Shown: piece by piece, positions 8,847 through 17,055 of the stretch | Numbering within the stretch: the first letter of the stretch is position 1 | Layout: each line of letters starts with the position of its first letter | Assembly: GCA_035623275.1 (NCBI GenBank) | Contig: DASPTT010000143.1 | Coordinates: 1 to 64,000, forward strand | Source of the DNA: DASPTT01 sp035623275 | GTDB taxonomy: Bacteria; Actinomycetota; Acidimicrobiia; Acidimicrobiales; UBA8190 | Direction: 5' to 3' | Length of the DNA: 64,000 nt | Notes under the pieces: model-generated | Databases searched by the model: none | The model's input: only the letters and a program-made list of their open reading frames with translations | What the model was told of the DNA's origin: nothing | Made by a program: the position numbers and the translations under genes

Positions 8847-9805
8847 GCGCTCGGCGGGTCGTCGTCACCGGCGGCGCAGGGTTCCTCGGCTCGCACCTGT
8901 GCGACGCGCTCCTCGAGCGCGGCGACGCGGTCGTCTGTGTCGACGACCTCTCTACCGGCTCGCTCGGCAACGTGGCGCACCTGCGGGACCACGCGGGGTT
9001 CGAACTGGTGGTCGCGGACGTCAGCGTGGCCGTCGACGTCACCGGATCGGTCGACGCCGTCCTGCACTTCGCCAGCCCGGCGTCCCCGCCCCAATACCTG
9101 GAGCGGCCCCTGGCCACGTTGGCCGTCGGCAGCGAGGGGACCAGGCGAGCGTTGGCCCTTGCGGTCCGGCACGACGCGCGCTTCCTGCTCGCCTCGACCA
9201 GCGAGGTGTACGGCGACCCGGCCCAGCACCCCCAGCGCGAGGACTATTGGGGCAACGTGAACCCTGTGGGCCCGCGCAGCGTCTACGACGAGGCCAAGCG
9301 CTTCGCCGAGGCGCTGACCATGGCGTACCGGCGTGCCGAGGGGGTGAACGTGGGCATCGCCCGGATCTTCAACACCTACGGGCCCCGTCTGGCCCCCGGT
9401 GACGGACGAGTCGTGTCGAACTTCCTCGTCCAAGCCCTGGGCGGGCGCGCCCTGACCGTCTACGGCGACGGCAGCCAGACACGCAGCCTGTGCTTCGTCT
9501 CCGACGAGGTCGCGGGGCTGCTCGCCCTGCTCGACTCCGAGCTCACCGGCCCGGTGAACATCGGGAACCCCGACGAGATCACCGTCCTGGAGCTCGCCCA
9601 CCGGGTGATCGAGCTCACCGGCTCGGGCTCGGAGATCGTCCACGAGCCGCTGCCGGTCGACGACCCCATGCGCCGCTGCCCCGACATCGAGCTCGCCCGC
9701 TCCACGCTGGGCTGGGCGCCGCAGGTGCCGCTGGCCGAGGGCCTGGCGCGCACGGCCGAGTACCTGGCACGGCACGCGTCGATCGCGTCCAACAGGAGGA
9801 GCTGA
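8843..9805 (+). CDS. UDP-glucuronate decarboxylase (UDP-xylose synthase), extended SDR family
   Basis: This enzyme is predicted to decarboxylate UDP-glucuronate to UDP-xylose. The 320-residue protein has an N-terminal TGGAGFLGSHLCDAL NAD motif, the TSEVYGDP segment, a catalytic YDEAK, and the FNTYGPR and DGRVVSNF segments that distinguish UDP-xylose synthases from other epimerases. It overlaps ugd by four bases and the following glycosyltransferase by one, so the three form one tight operon supplying and using activated sugar. The related UDP-glucuronate 4-epimerase is less likely given the DGRVVSNF block. Confidence 0.88.
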   Translation: MSARRVVVTGGAGFLGSHLCDALLERGDAVVCVDDLSTGSLGNVAHLRDHAGFELVVADVSVAVDVTGSVDAVLHFASPASPPQYLERPLATLAVGSEGTRRALALAVRHDARFLLASTSEVYGDPAQHPQREDYWGNVNPVGPRSVYDEAKRFAEALTMAYRRAEGVNVGIARIFNTYGPRLAPGDGRVVSNFLVQALGGRALTVYGDGSQTRSLCFVSDEVAGLLALLDSELTGPVNIGNPDEITVLELAHRVIELTGSGSEIVHEPLPVDDPMRRCPDIELARSTLGWAPQVPLAEGLARTAEYLARHASIASNRRS

Positions 9806-10518
9806 TGGGCGTCGCCCGTCCTGACTACCGCAAGCTGTCGGTGATCATCCCCGTCTACAACGAGCGCAACACCGTGGTCGAGGTGCTGCGCCGCATCCGC
9901 GCCCTGCAGCTACCGCTGGAGCTCGAGATCCTGGTGGTCGACGACGGGTCGACCGACGGGACCGACAAGGTGCTCGGCGCCGTCGAGGACTCCACCGTCC
10001 GGGTCCTGACGCATCCGACCAACCAGGGCAAGGGCGCGGCCGTGCGCACCGGTCTGGGCAAGGCGACGGGGGACCTCATCGTCATTCAGGACGCGGACCT
10101 CGAGTACGACCCCGACGACTGGCCCCGCCTGCTCGACCCGGTGATGAAGGGCAAGGCGCAGGTGGCCTACGGCAGCCGGTTCACCGGCGAGCGCAAGAAC
10201 ATGGCCCTGTCGGACTGGATCGCCAACCGGTTCCTCGTCTTCACCACCAACGTGCTCTTCCGCACGACGCTGTCGGACGTCGAGACCTGCCTCAAGCTCT
10301 TCGACCGCGAGGTGCTCGACGGGTTGTCGCTGGAGGCCGACCGCTTCGAGTTCGAGCCCGAGGTGACGGTCAAGCTGCTCAGCAAGGGGATCCGGATCTA
10401 CGAGGTGCCCATCTCGTGGGCCGGGCGTGAGATGTCCGAGGGCCGCAAGTACCGCTGGCGCGACAACCTCCGGGCCCTGGGCACGGTCATCCGCTACCGG
10501 GCCGGGCGCGCTGGCTGA
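9805..10518 (+). CDS. GT2-family glycosyltransferase (dolichol-phosphate-mannose-synthase-like)
   Basis: This 237-residue single-domain GT-A enzyme has VIIPVYNERNTV at the N-terminus, VVDDGSTDGT for nucleotide binding and QDADLEYDP for metal binding. The C-terminal part (FEFEPEVTVKLL, EVPISWAGR) is typical of polyprenyl-phosphate sugar transferases. No C-terminal membrane helices are present, as in the soluble subgroup. The AGGAGC Shine-Dalgarno lies inside the end of the preceding gene, and stop and start overlap (TGATG). It probably moves a sugar onto polyprenyl phosphate for the surface glycan. Confidence 0.87.
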   Translation: MGVARPDYRKLSVIIPVYNERNTVVEVLRRIRALQLPLELEILVVDDGSTDGTDKVLGAVEDSTVRVLTHPTNQGKGAAVRTGLGKATGDLIVIQDADLEYDPDDWPRLLDPVMKGKAQVAYGSRFTGERKNMALSDWIANRFLVFTTNVLFRTTLSDVETCLKLFDREVLDGLSLEADRFEFEPEVTVKLLSKGIRIYEVPISWAGREMSEGRKYRWRDNLRALGTVIRYRAGRAG

Positions 10519-10867
10519 CCGGCACGCCCCGATCCTCGACCTCCCGGCCCGCCGGGTCTCAAAGGACGCATCGGACATTTGCGCGCAATTGCGCTTCGCG
10601 TTCGCGAATAGCTAACGCGCGCCGCAATTGCGCCGTGGACAAGCACACGGCCCGACCCGTCAGTGGGCACCGCGACACGTCACGGGGTGAATGCCCTGGT
10701 CAATTGCTGTGTCATACCCCGGATGTACTCTTGTCCCACTCGTCGTGCTCGTCAGGAGCCGGGAACGCGGCAGCTGATCCGCCGCCGGGCGTCGTGCCTC
10801 ATCCGCACGCGCCGACGAGCATGAGGTCTTGTCGCGCCCGCCTGCGGATCGTTGACGTGGTCGCCGG
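10519..10867. other. Non-coding gap with CAATTG-centred palindromes
   Basis: No gene is supported here. A weak hairpin (CCCGG-CCCG-CCGGG, 10543-10556) follows the glycosyltransferase. Beyond it, 10575-10635 is notably less GC-rich and holds a perfect 12-base palindrome GCGCAATTGCGC (10583-10594), TTCGCGAA (10601-10608) and CGCAATTGCG (10623-10632). A third CAATTG is at 10701-10706. This may be a regulatory or protein-binding region marking the end of the polysaccharide locus. Confidence 0.5.
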
Positions 10868-11659
10868 CTACGGGCTGCGGATCAGCGACGCCAGCTTGAA
10901 GCCGAGCCAGGGCTTGCGGCCGTAGGCGACGACCTTGCCGCTGAGCGCCACCCTGGCGGCGGGGACCCGGCCATAGCCGTTGAGCAGGTAGGCCACTGGG
11001 TCCGCCGAGATCCGGCAGTCCGCGCGCGGCGGCCGGCCGTCGCGCACCGCGAGCGACCCGTCGCGGAATTCGAGCGTGACCTCGGGCCCGCCCCGCAGGT
11101 GCAGCCCGTAGGTGGCGCTGAACCCGGCGGCCGCATCGGGGTCGACGAAGTGGGGCAGCACCTCGAGGAGCGAGGAGGCGACAAGGCACGCGTCGGCGGG
11201 GTCGATCGACCAGGACCGTCCGAGCGCGTGGGAGACGTCCCAACCGTGGACGAGCGCATCGCCTCCCTCGATGCCGCAGATGGCCCCCACCGAAAGCGTG
11301 GTCCCCGCCACCCAGGTGGCGGGCTCGTCGCCATGGGCCGCGTAGGCCTCCCGCAGGGCCGCGGTCTCGGCGTCGAGGGCATCGGCGATCTCCTTGGGCT
11401 CGCGCTCGGGGGTGGCTGCCAGCAGGCGCTCGTTCTCCGCGGGGCCCTGGCTCGGGTCCGACCACACCGGTACTCCGGTGCGCAGGGCCTGGAGACATGC
11501 GCGCTGGGTGGAGAGCACGTGCGCGCCCGTCTCGGCGATGGTCCAGGTCAGATTGGGCACCCGCACCGAGGGATCGGGCACGCGCCGCAACAGCTCGGCG
11601 AAGCGCGCCGTGGCACGGGCGTGGAAGGCCAGGCCCTCCTCGGTGGTGGGTGCCGCCAT
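10868..11659 (-). CDS. Mycothiol-dependent maleylpyruvate isomerase-like / sterol-carrier domain protein
   Basis: This 263-residue protein is of the DinB/MDMPI type. The N-terminal four-helix domain carries metal-ligand candidates in ETGAHVLSTQ and in VHGWDVSHALGR, and the C-terminal half resembles the SCP2-like domain of the same family. Known members use mycothiol or bind a metal, but most are uncharacterised. The mshC gene elsewhere in the window would fit a mycothiol-using enzyme. The gene follows the nitronate monooxygenase-like gene by 10 bases on the same strand, so the two are probably co-transcribed. The exact reaction is unknown. Confidence 0.75.
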   Translation of the reverse strand: MAAPTTEEGLAFHARATARFAELLRRVPDPSVRVPNLTWTIAETGAHVLSTQRACLQALRTGVPVWSDPSQGPAENERLLAATPEREPKEIADALDAETAALREAYAAHGDEPATWVAGTTLSVGAICGIEGGDALVHGWDVSHALGRSWSIDPADACLVASSLLEVLPHFVDPDAAAGFSATYGLHLRGGPEVTLEFRDGSLAVRDGRPPRADCRISADPVAYLLNGYGRVPAARVALSGKVVAYGRKPWLGFKLASLIRSP

Positions 11660-11669
11660 GTCCCCTCCC

Positions 11670-12788
11670 TCACACCTTGGCCGTCGCCCCCAAGCGGTCG
11701 ACCGCCTCCACGTACTCTTCCACGAGGTCGTAGATCACGTCCTTGGTCTTGCGCACCCGCGTGGCACGGCCGATGACCTGCCCGCAGGGGTTGAAGGCCA
11801 CGGGCGGTGCCTTGTCGGGGTAGCGGTGCGACGCGCCGACCGCCTCGATGGCCACCATCATCTGCAGGGGCATGGGCAGGGGGTCGGGGGTGTCGTCCCG
11901 GCCCCACGCCTCTGTCCACGCGTTCTTGAGCATCCGGCACGGCTTGCCCGTGTACGAGCGCGAGCGGATGGTGTCGGCGCTGGTGGCGGCGAGATAGGCG
12001 GCCGTCTGGTTGGGGGCGACGTCGGCCTCCTCCACGGTCAGCCACAGCGTGCCCGTCCACACCCCCTGCGCCCCCATGGCCAGGGCCGCGGCGATCTGGC
12101 GCCCCGAGCCGATCCCGCCCGCGGCGAGCACGGGCATGGGGGCCACGGCGTCGATGACCTCGGGCCACAGGACCAGGCTCCCGATCTCCCCGGTGTGCCC
12201 GCCGCCTTCGGTGCCCTGGCACACGATGAAGTCGAGTCCCGCCTCCTTGTGGTGCAGCGCGTGCTTCACCGACCCCGCGAGCGCGCCGATGAGACGGCCC
12301 GACTCCTTGACCAGCGTCACGATGTGGTCGGGGGGAGTGCCCAGCGCGTTGGCGATGAGCTTCACCTTGTCGTGGCGCAGGGCTGCCTCCAGCAACGGCG
12401 TGCCCGTGGCCTCGGTCCATCCCATCATCCCGGTGCGCCGCTCGCCCTCGGCCGGCTCGGGGATGCCCGCCTCGTCGAGCAGGCGCCGGGCGAAGCGCCG
12501 ATGGTCCTCGGGCACCATGGCCTGGAGCTGGGCCTCGAGCTTGACGGGGTCGAGCTCGCCCATCCCCTCGTACTTGCCGGGGATGACGATGTCGACGCCG
12601 TAAGGGTTGTCACCCACGTGCTCGTCGATCCACTGCAGCTCCGTCTCGAGCTCCTCGGGCGAGAACCCGATGGCCCCGAGCACGCCGAAGCCGCCGGCGT
12701 TCGACACGGCCGCCACGACGTCTCGGCAGTGGGTGAAGGCGAAGATCGGGAACTCGATCCCAAGGCGGTCGCAGATCTCGGTGTGCAC
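11670..12788 (-). CDS. Nitronate monooxygenase-like FMN flavoprotein
   Basis: This 372-residue TIM-barrel flavoprotein of the 2-nitropropane dioxygenase/nitronate monooxygenase family oxidises nitronates or acts as an enoyl reductase-like flavoenzyme in some relatives. Seen: the N-terminal PIFAFTHCRDVVAAVSNAG region, the TEGGGHTGEIGSL active-site loop, and the FMN-phosphate segment AAGGIGSGRQIAAALAMGA. The GTG at 12788 has GAAGGAGA six bases upstream. It is preceded by a TetR gene (67 bases) and followed by the MDMPI-like gene, suggesting a small regulated operon. The substrate cannot be told from sequence. Confidence 0.82.
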   Translation of the reverse strand: MHTEICDRLGIEFPIFAFTHCRDVVAAVSNAGGFGVLGAIGFSPEELETELQWIDEHVGDNPYGVDIVIPGKYEGMGELDPVKLEAQLQAMVPEDHRRFARRLLDEAGIPEPAEGERRTGMMGWTEATGTPLLEAALRHDKVKLIANALGTPPDHIVTLVKESGRLIGALAGSVKHALHHKEAGLDFIVCQGTEGGGHTGEIGSLVLWPEVIDAVAPMPVLAAGGIGSGRQIAAALAMGAQGVWTGTLWLTVEEADVAPNQTAAYLAATSADTIRSRSYTGKPCRMLKNAWTEAWGRDDTPDPLPMPLQMMVAIEAVGASHRYPDKAPPVAFNPCGQVIGRATRVRKTKDVIYDLVEEYVEAVDRLGATAKV

Positions 12789-12855
12789 GGTGTTCTCCTT
12801 CGATGTCTCTGTCGGTCTCTCTGTCGGACGCTTGCCTTGTCGCTTCCCGAGGCGG

Positions 12856-13473
12856 TCAGACGCGTTGGGGCGTTCGCACCTCGACGCCCAGCACGTCGCC
12901 GATGGCGCGCTCGACCGCGCCGAGCTCGAGGCCCTCGGGGTCGACACGGTGCTGCATGACCAGCCCAAGCACCAGGGCCTGCAGCGCGTCGGCCATCTCG
13001 TCCGGTGGTGTGGTGCGGGGGATGAAGCCCTGCTCCATCCACGCGGCGAGGCCCCGTGTGAGCCGCTCGTGCGCGTCGCGCCGGCGGGCCCGCATGGCCG
13101 CGGCCACCGACTCGTCGCGCGCCGCTCGCAGCCACAGCTCGTGCTCGAGCAGAAGCAGCCGGCGGGTGGCCTCGCTCGGCTCGGTGACGACGTTGCGCGC
13201 CACCGACGCCACGCGGGCGTCGACGTCGGCGGCCAGGTCGAACTCGGCACCGATGACGGTGACCAGCGACTGGGTCCACTCGTCGGCGAGCGCCAGCAGC
13301 AGGCCCTGCTTGGAGCCGAAGTGGGCGTAGACCGCGCCCGAGGTCCGCTCGGCGCCGTCGGCCACCGCGTCCACCGACACCGCGTCGATGCCCCGGTCGG
13401 CGAAAAGCCCGGCCGCCGCGGTCAGGAGCCGGGCGCGGGTCTCCGCTTTGCGCTCCTCCTGGGTCCGGGCCAC
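12856..13473 (-). CDS. TetR-family transcriptional regulator
   Basis: The N-terminal helix-turn-helix (about residues 10-55: AGLFADRGIDAVSVDAVA...SGAVYAHFGSKQGLL) is classical TetR. The C-terminal ligand domain is divergent. The start is placed at the GTG at 13473 (VARTQEERK) because TATAAC ends seven bases upstream; an ATG ten codons earlier (13503) is possible but would lie upstream of that -10. The protein has 205 residues. It is upstream of the nitronate monooxygenase operon and divergent from the enoyl-CoA hydratase operon, so it may repress either or both. Confidence 0.87.
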   Translation of the reverse strand: MARTQEERKAETRARLLTAAAGLFADRGIDAVSVDAVADGAERTSGAVYAHFGSKQGLLLALADEWTQSLVTVIGAEFDLAADVDARVASVARNVVTEPSEATRRLLLLEHELWLRAARDESVAAAMRARRRDAHERLTRGLAAWMEQGFIPRTTPPDEMADALQALVLGLVMQHRVDPEGLELGAVERAIGDVLGVEVRTPQRV

Positions 13474-13480
13474 CGGCAAA

Positions 13481-13486
13481 GTTATA
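13481..13486 (-). promoter_or_regulatory. -10 element (TATAAC) of the TetR gene, with possible operator
   Basis: TATAAC on the minus strand ends seven bases before the GTG. A TCGACA -35-like hexamer lies 18 bases further upstream. The flanking ATAG...CTAT half-sites (13486-13499) form a small inverted repeat that could be the TetR operator. Confidence 0.5.
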
Positions 13487-13620
13487 TAGGAACCGCTATC
13501 CAAATGTCGAGCAGGAGGGCCATTTCACCGGCGGAGGGCAGAGGGGAGGTGGAAGGATGACGGACCGTCAGGTCGGCCCGCGCACGGGTGACCCGAGCCC
13601 GGGGGAGTGAGGAGCCCGTC

Positions 13621-14454
13621 ATGCCCTTTCGCACGTCGCCGGTGGTGGCCGAGGACGAGTGGCTGCTGGGCCTCGATGTCGAGGACGGGATCGCCACCCT
13701 GACCCTGCGCCGGCCGGAGAAGCTCAACGCCTGGAGTTGGGAGGCCACCCGCCAGCTGGGGGCGAGGGCCAACCAGATCCGCTTCGACGAGCGGGTGCGG
13801 GTGGTGCTGGTGCGGGCCGAGGGCCGCGCCTTCTGCGCCGGGATCGACCTGGGGATGCCCGAGGACCGGGTGACCGGGCGCTCGCCGGCCGAGAAGGCGC
13901 GCAACTACTACGAGGGCATCCGCTGGGCGCATGACCAGTTCCGGGCCTTCGCCGAGCTGCCGCAGCCCATCGTGTGCGCCGTCCAGGGCTATTGCCTCGG
14001 CTTCGGCTTCGAGCTCGCGCTCATGTGCGACGTGCGGGTCGCCGCCGACGACGCCCAGTTCGCGCTGCCCGAGGCGCAGGTCGGGGTGGGGATCGACGGC
14101 GGCGGCGACCTGCGCCTGGCCCACGAGGTGGGCGCCGGGTGGGCAAAGTTGCTGGCCATGACCGGCCGGCGCATCGACGCGGCCACCGCTGCCCGCCTGG
14201 GCATCGTCCAGGAGGTGACGACCCCCGACGGCCTACGCGACGCGGCCACGGGCATCGCCCGGGAGATCGCGGCCAACGCCCCCCTCGCCGTGCAGTCGAT
14301 CAAGCGCACCATCGACGCCTTCACCTTCCGGGGCCTCACCGAGGCCATGCGCTTCGAGGCGATGAGCGCGTCGATCGAGTTCGTCTCGGACGACATGCCG
14401 GCGGGCTACGCGGCCAAGGCGGCCAAGCAGCCGGTCGTCTTCGAGGGCAAGTAG
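13621..14454 (+). CDS. Enoyl-CoA hydratase/isomerase (crotonase family)
   Basis: This 277-residue crotonase-fold protein has oxyanion-hole segments GRAFCAGIDLG and GYCLGFGFELALMCD and the PEAQVGVG stretch. It is expected to act on an acyl-CoA in fatty-acid or aromatic degradation. GAGGAG lies seven bases before the ATG at 13621. Twenty-five bases separate it from the downstream dienoyl-CoA-reductase-like SDR, so they probably share a message for beta-oxidation of unsaturated acyl-CoA. The exact member (hydratase or isomerase) cannot be fixed from sequence. Confidence 0.85.
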   Translation: MPFRTSPVVAEDEWLLGLDVEDGIATLTLRRPEKLNAWSWEATRQLGARANQIRFDERVRVVLVRAEGRAFCAGIDLGMPEDRVTGRSPAEKARNYYEGIRWAHDQFRAFAELPQPIVCAVQGYCLGFGFELALMCDVRVAADDAQFALPEAQVGVGIDGGGDLRLAHEVGAGWAKLLAMTGRRIDAATAARLGIVQEVTTPDGLRDAATGIAREIAANAPLAVQSIKRTIDAFTFRGLTEAMRFEAMSASIEFVSDDMPAGYAAKAAKQPVVFEGK

Positions 14455-14479
14455 GCCGGAGCCGAGGAGGAGTCCGACC

Positions 14480-15352
14480 GTGCCCCTGCCAGAGCCCCCG
14501 GCCCCGGGGACGAGGATGCTGCCGGCCGACACCTTCGCCGGCAGCGTGGTCGTGGTCACTGGTGGCGGCACGGGCCTCGGCAAGGCGATCGCCGTCGAGT
14601 TCGGCCGACTGGGTGCGGCGGTGGGCATCGTGTCGCGCCGCGAGGAGCACCGGGCCGCGGGCGTGGCGGCGGTGGAGGCCGTTGGGGCACGGGCGCTGGG
14701 CGCGGCCGCGGACATCCGCCGGCCCGAGGAGATCGCCACCGCCTTCGATGCGGTGGAGGAGACGCTCGGTCCGGTGCGCCTGCTGGTGAACAACGCGGCG
14801 GCCAACTTCCCCGCGCTCGCCGAGGACCTGAGCGTCAACGGCTGGCGCGCCGTGACCCAGATCGTCCTGGACGGGACCTTCCTGTGCTCGCAGGAGCTGT
14901 TCCGCCGGGTCGGCGCCAGCGGGGAGCCGGGTGCGATCTGCAACATCCTGGCCACGCAGGCCTTCACCGGTGGGCCGGGCATGGCCCACAACGCCGCGGC
15001 CAAGGCCGGCGTGGAGAACCTCACCAAGACGCTGGCCGTGGAGTGGGCGCCGGCCGGCATCCGCGTCAACGCGCTCGCCCCCGGGCTCTTCCCGCACGAG
15101 GAGATGCGCGACGACCTCAAGGCCCTTCGCACCGAGGGCGAGGACGTCGACGCCCGCCGCAGCCCCGCAGGCCGCCTGGGCCAGCTCCACGAGCTGGGAT
15201 GGGCGGCGACGTGGTTGTGCTCACCCTTCGCGTCCTTCGTGACCGGTCACACGCTGGTGGTCGACGGCGCCAACTGGCTGCGTCGCCATTTCGTGATGCC
15301 CGAGTTCGTGCCGGTGCGTGACCAGATCGGCGGCGTCCTCGGCCAGCGCTGA
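14480..15352 (+). CDS. 2,4-dienoyl-CoA reductase-like short-chain dehydrogenase
   Basis: This 290-residue SDR has TGGGTGLGKAIAVEFG for NADPH binding and NNAAANF, the form usual in 2,4-dienoyl-CoA reductases. At the active site the usual Tyr-x-x-x-Lys is replaced by His-x4-Lys (AHNAAAKAGVENL), as in peroxisomal-type dienoyl-CoA reductases. The IRVNALAPG block and a C-terminal WLCS...GHTLVVDG segment complete the fold. The start is a GTG with GAGGAGGAG upstream. Paired with the preceding crotonase it would handle polyunsaturated acyl-CoA. The alternative is a 3-oxoacyl-type reductase, but the missing tyrosine argues against that. Confidence 0.8.
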   Translation: MPLPEPPAPGTRMLPADTFAGSVVVVTGGGTGLGKAIAVEFGRLGAAVGIVSRREEHRAAGVAAVEAVGARALGAAADIRRPEEIATAFDAVEETLGPVRLLVNNAAANFPALAEDLSVNGWRAVTQIVLDGTFLCSQELFRRVGASGEPGAICNILATQAFTGGPGMAHNAAAKAGVENLTKTLAVEWAPAGIRVNALAPGLFPHEEMRDDLKALRTEGEDVDARRSPAGRLGQLHELGWAATWLCSPFASFVTGHTLVVDGANWLRRHFVMPEFVPVRDQIGGVLGQR

Positions 15353-15471
15353 GATCCTCCGACTCCGACACATCCACTCGGGTGTCGAGCAGCTCACCAC
15401 TGTCGGCGCTCGCTCATAGCCTCGGAGGGGCGAGAGCGACAACGCGTAAAGGCAACGAATCGACTCGACGA

Positions 15472-16506
15472 ATGCCGACCTCGACCGGGGACAGGAGCCA
15501 ACGTCCGTCGAAGGGCGTCGTCAGGAGGGTCGTCGCCCTGCTCGCCACGGGGATCGGCCTCTATGTCGTGCTCCCGAGCCTGGTGAAGGTGGTCGGTGCC
15601 TGGCCGAAGCTGGCAACCCTGAGCGGTGTGTGGTTGGTCGTCGCCCTGATGGCCGAGCTCTCCAGCTTCACCTGCACGTTCGGCATCCAACGCATCGTCT
15701 TGCGCACACGCGGGTGGTTCGCAGTGGTCACTGCTGGCCTTTGCGGGAACGCCGTCACCAACACGCTCCCGGGCGGGGACGCCGCGGGCGCGGCAGTCCA
15801 GTTTCGGATGTTGTCGGCCGCAGGCGTGAACACCGACACGGCAGCCGGGGGACTGGCGGCGTCCTCCTTCCTCAGTGTCGGCGGCCTCCTGGCGCTCCCG
15901 GTCCTTACGCTTCCCGCCGTATTCGGTGGGCCGCGGGTCAACCACGCCCTGGCTGTCGCAGCGCTCGTCGGTGTGGTCGGCTTCGTGTTGTACGTGGGAC
16001 TCGGTGTCGTCCTGCTAGGAACAGAGCGACCTCTCGTGGCGCTGGGGAGGGCCCTCCAGTGGCTCGGGAGCAAGCTCCGACGACACCGGCCTCCCCTCGT
16101 CGGGCTGGACAAGCGTCTCCTGGTGCAGCGAAACGAGATCCGGCGGGAGCTAGGACGGGAGTGGAGGAAGGTCCTTCTCCTGGTTGCCGGGCGCCTGGGG
16201 CTCGACTATCTCTGCTTGCTTGCGGCCCTGCGAGCAACGGGGAGCCAGCCGCATCCCTGGCTCGTGCTTCTCGCCTACTCCTCGGCGGGGGTCATCGCGC
16301 TGCTCCCGGTCACTCCTGGTGGGTTGGGGATCGTGGAGGCGAGTCTCAGCGGGCTCCTTGTCCTCGCCGGCGTCGGCGCCGGCAACGCCGTGGTGGCGAC
16401 CTTGGCGTACCGGCTCGCTCAGTACTGGCTCCCGATCCTTGCCGGTGGTGTCTCCTACTGGCTGTTCCGCCGACGGTATGGAATGGCGGCGCCGAGCGGC
16501 TCCTAG
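15472..16506 (+). CDS. YbhN/UPF0104-type integral membrane protein (lysylphosphatidylglycerol synthase TM-like)
   Basis: This 344-residue protein has about eight hydrophobic helices and family landmarks NAVTNTLPGGDAAG (re-entrant region) and LLPVTPGGLGIVEASLSG near the C-terminus. Related proteins are putative lipid or glycolipid flippases, or the membrane part of lysyl-PG synthases without the catalytic domain, as here. The ATG at 15472 is the best start after a TAGCCT -10 hexamer at 15417-15422; no Shine-Dalgarno is evident. The 3' end overlaps the convergent DHFR-like remnant by four bases. Confidence 0.78.
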   Translation: MPTSTGDRSQRPSKGVVRRVVALLATGIGLYVVLPSLVKVVGAWPKLATLSGVWLVVALMAELSSFTCTFGIQRIVLRTRGWFAVVTAGLCGNAVTNTLPGGDAAGAAVQFRMLSAAGVNTDTAAGGLAASSFLSVGGLLALPVLTLPAVFGGPRVNHALAVAALVGVVGFVLYVGLGVVLLGTERPLVALGRALQWLGSKLRRHRPPLVGLDKRLLVQRNEIRRELGREWRKVLLLVAGRLGLDYLCLLAALRATGSQPHPWLVLLAYSSAGVIALLPVTPGGLGIVEASLSGLLVLAGVGAGNAVVATLAYRLAQYWLPILAGGVSYWLFRRRYGMAAPSGS

Positions 16507-16934
16507 CCTCCGGGATCCGACAGGAGGCCACTCGCTTCGAGGGATCGCCGAGGGTGCCAGTGACGGTCACCTCGTCGAGTAGGAGATCTCCACTGATCCG
16601 TCCGTGAACGAGCGAGGTGGTCGCCGGAGCGGAGCTGGTCGATCAAACCAACGACACCCCCCTTCGACGCCACCACGTGCGCGGGGGTCTCGGTCGGAAG
16701 CGGGCTCGAGGTCAGCACGAACACCTGTAGGTCGCCCCAGGGCCAGGCAGGTGCGCCCAGCGCTGGCACAAAGGTCGAGCGACCCATGACCACCGCATCG
16801 CAGCCCGAGATGAACTCCGGATAGCCGTGGGATGCTCCGGGGACGAAGTCCTTTGCCAGGGCGATTACTGGCACACCGTCAACGTTCGACACATAGCCAT
16901 CGGCGCTCATCCCCATTCGTGCCTTGATTCTCAT
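16503..16934 (-). pseudogene. Truncated DHFR/RibD C-terminal-domain protein
   Basis: The N-terminal ~100 residues are a recognisable dihydrofolate-reductase-like domain (RIKARMGMSADGYVS, DAVVMGRSTF, FVLTSS). After LIDQLRSGDH the reading turns into arginine-rich sequence with no family resemblance and stops at 143 residues, well short of the usual 180-200. In the next frame a short DLLLDEVTVTG-like remnant of the expected C-terminus can be read, so a frameshift near 16600-16630 followed by loss of the end is likely. GAGGTG precedes the start. It may be decaying, or a short variant. Confidence 0.55.
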
Positions 16935-17055
16935 CGCACCTCACTTCAGTGGGGGAGTGGGGATGACGACGACTCCTGGCTCCCACACTCGTCGCAGTCG
17001 CTGACCCCTGGGTCGGGTTGGCGAGCATACCGGCGCAGGCATCGTGTCATTGCCG

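Noticed and set aside
10635..10925. Open frame of 96 codons in the gap after the GT2 gene
   Set aside because: No ribosome-binding site or -10 at a sensible distance, no recognisable domain, and it runs into the end of the convergent MDMPI-like gene.
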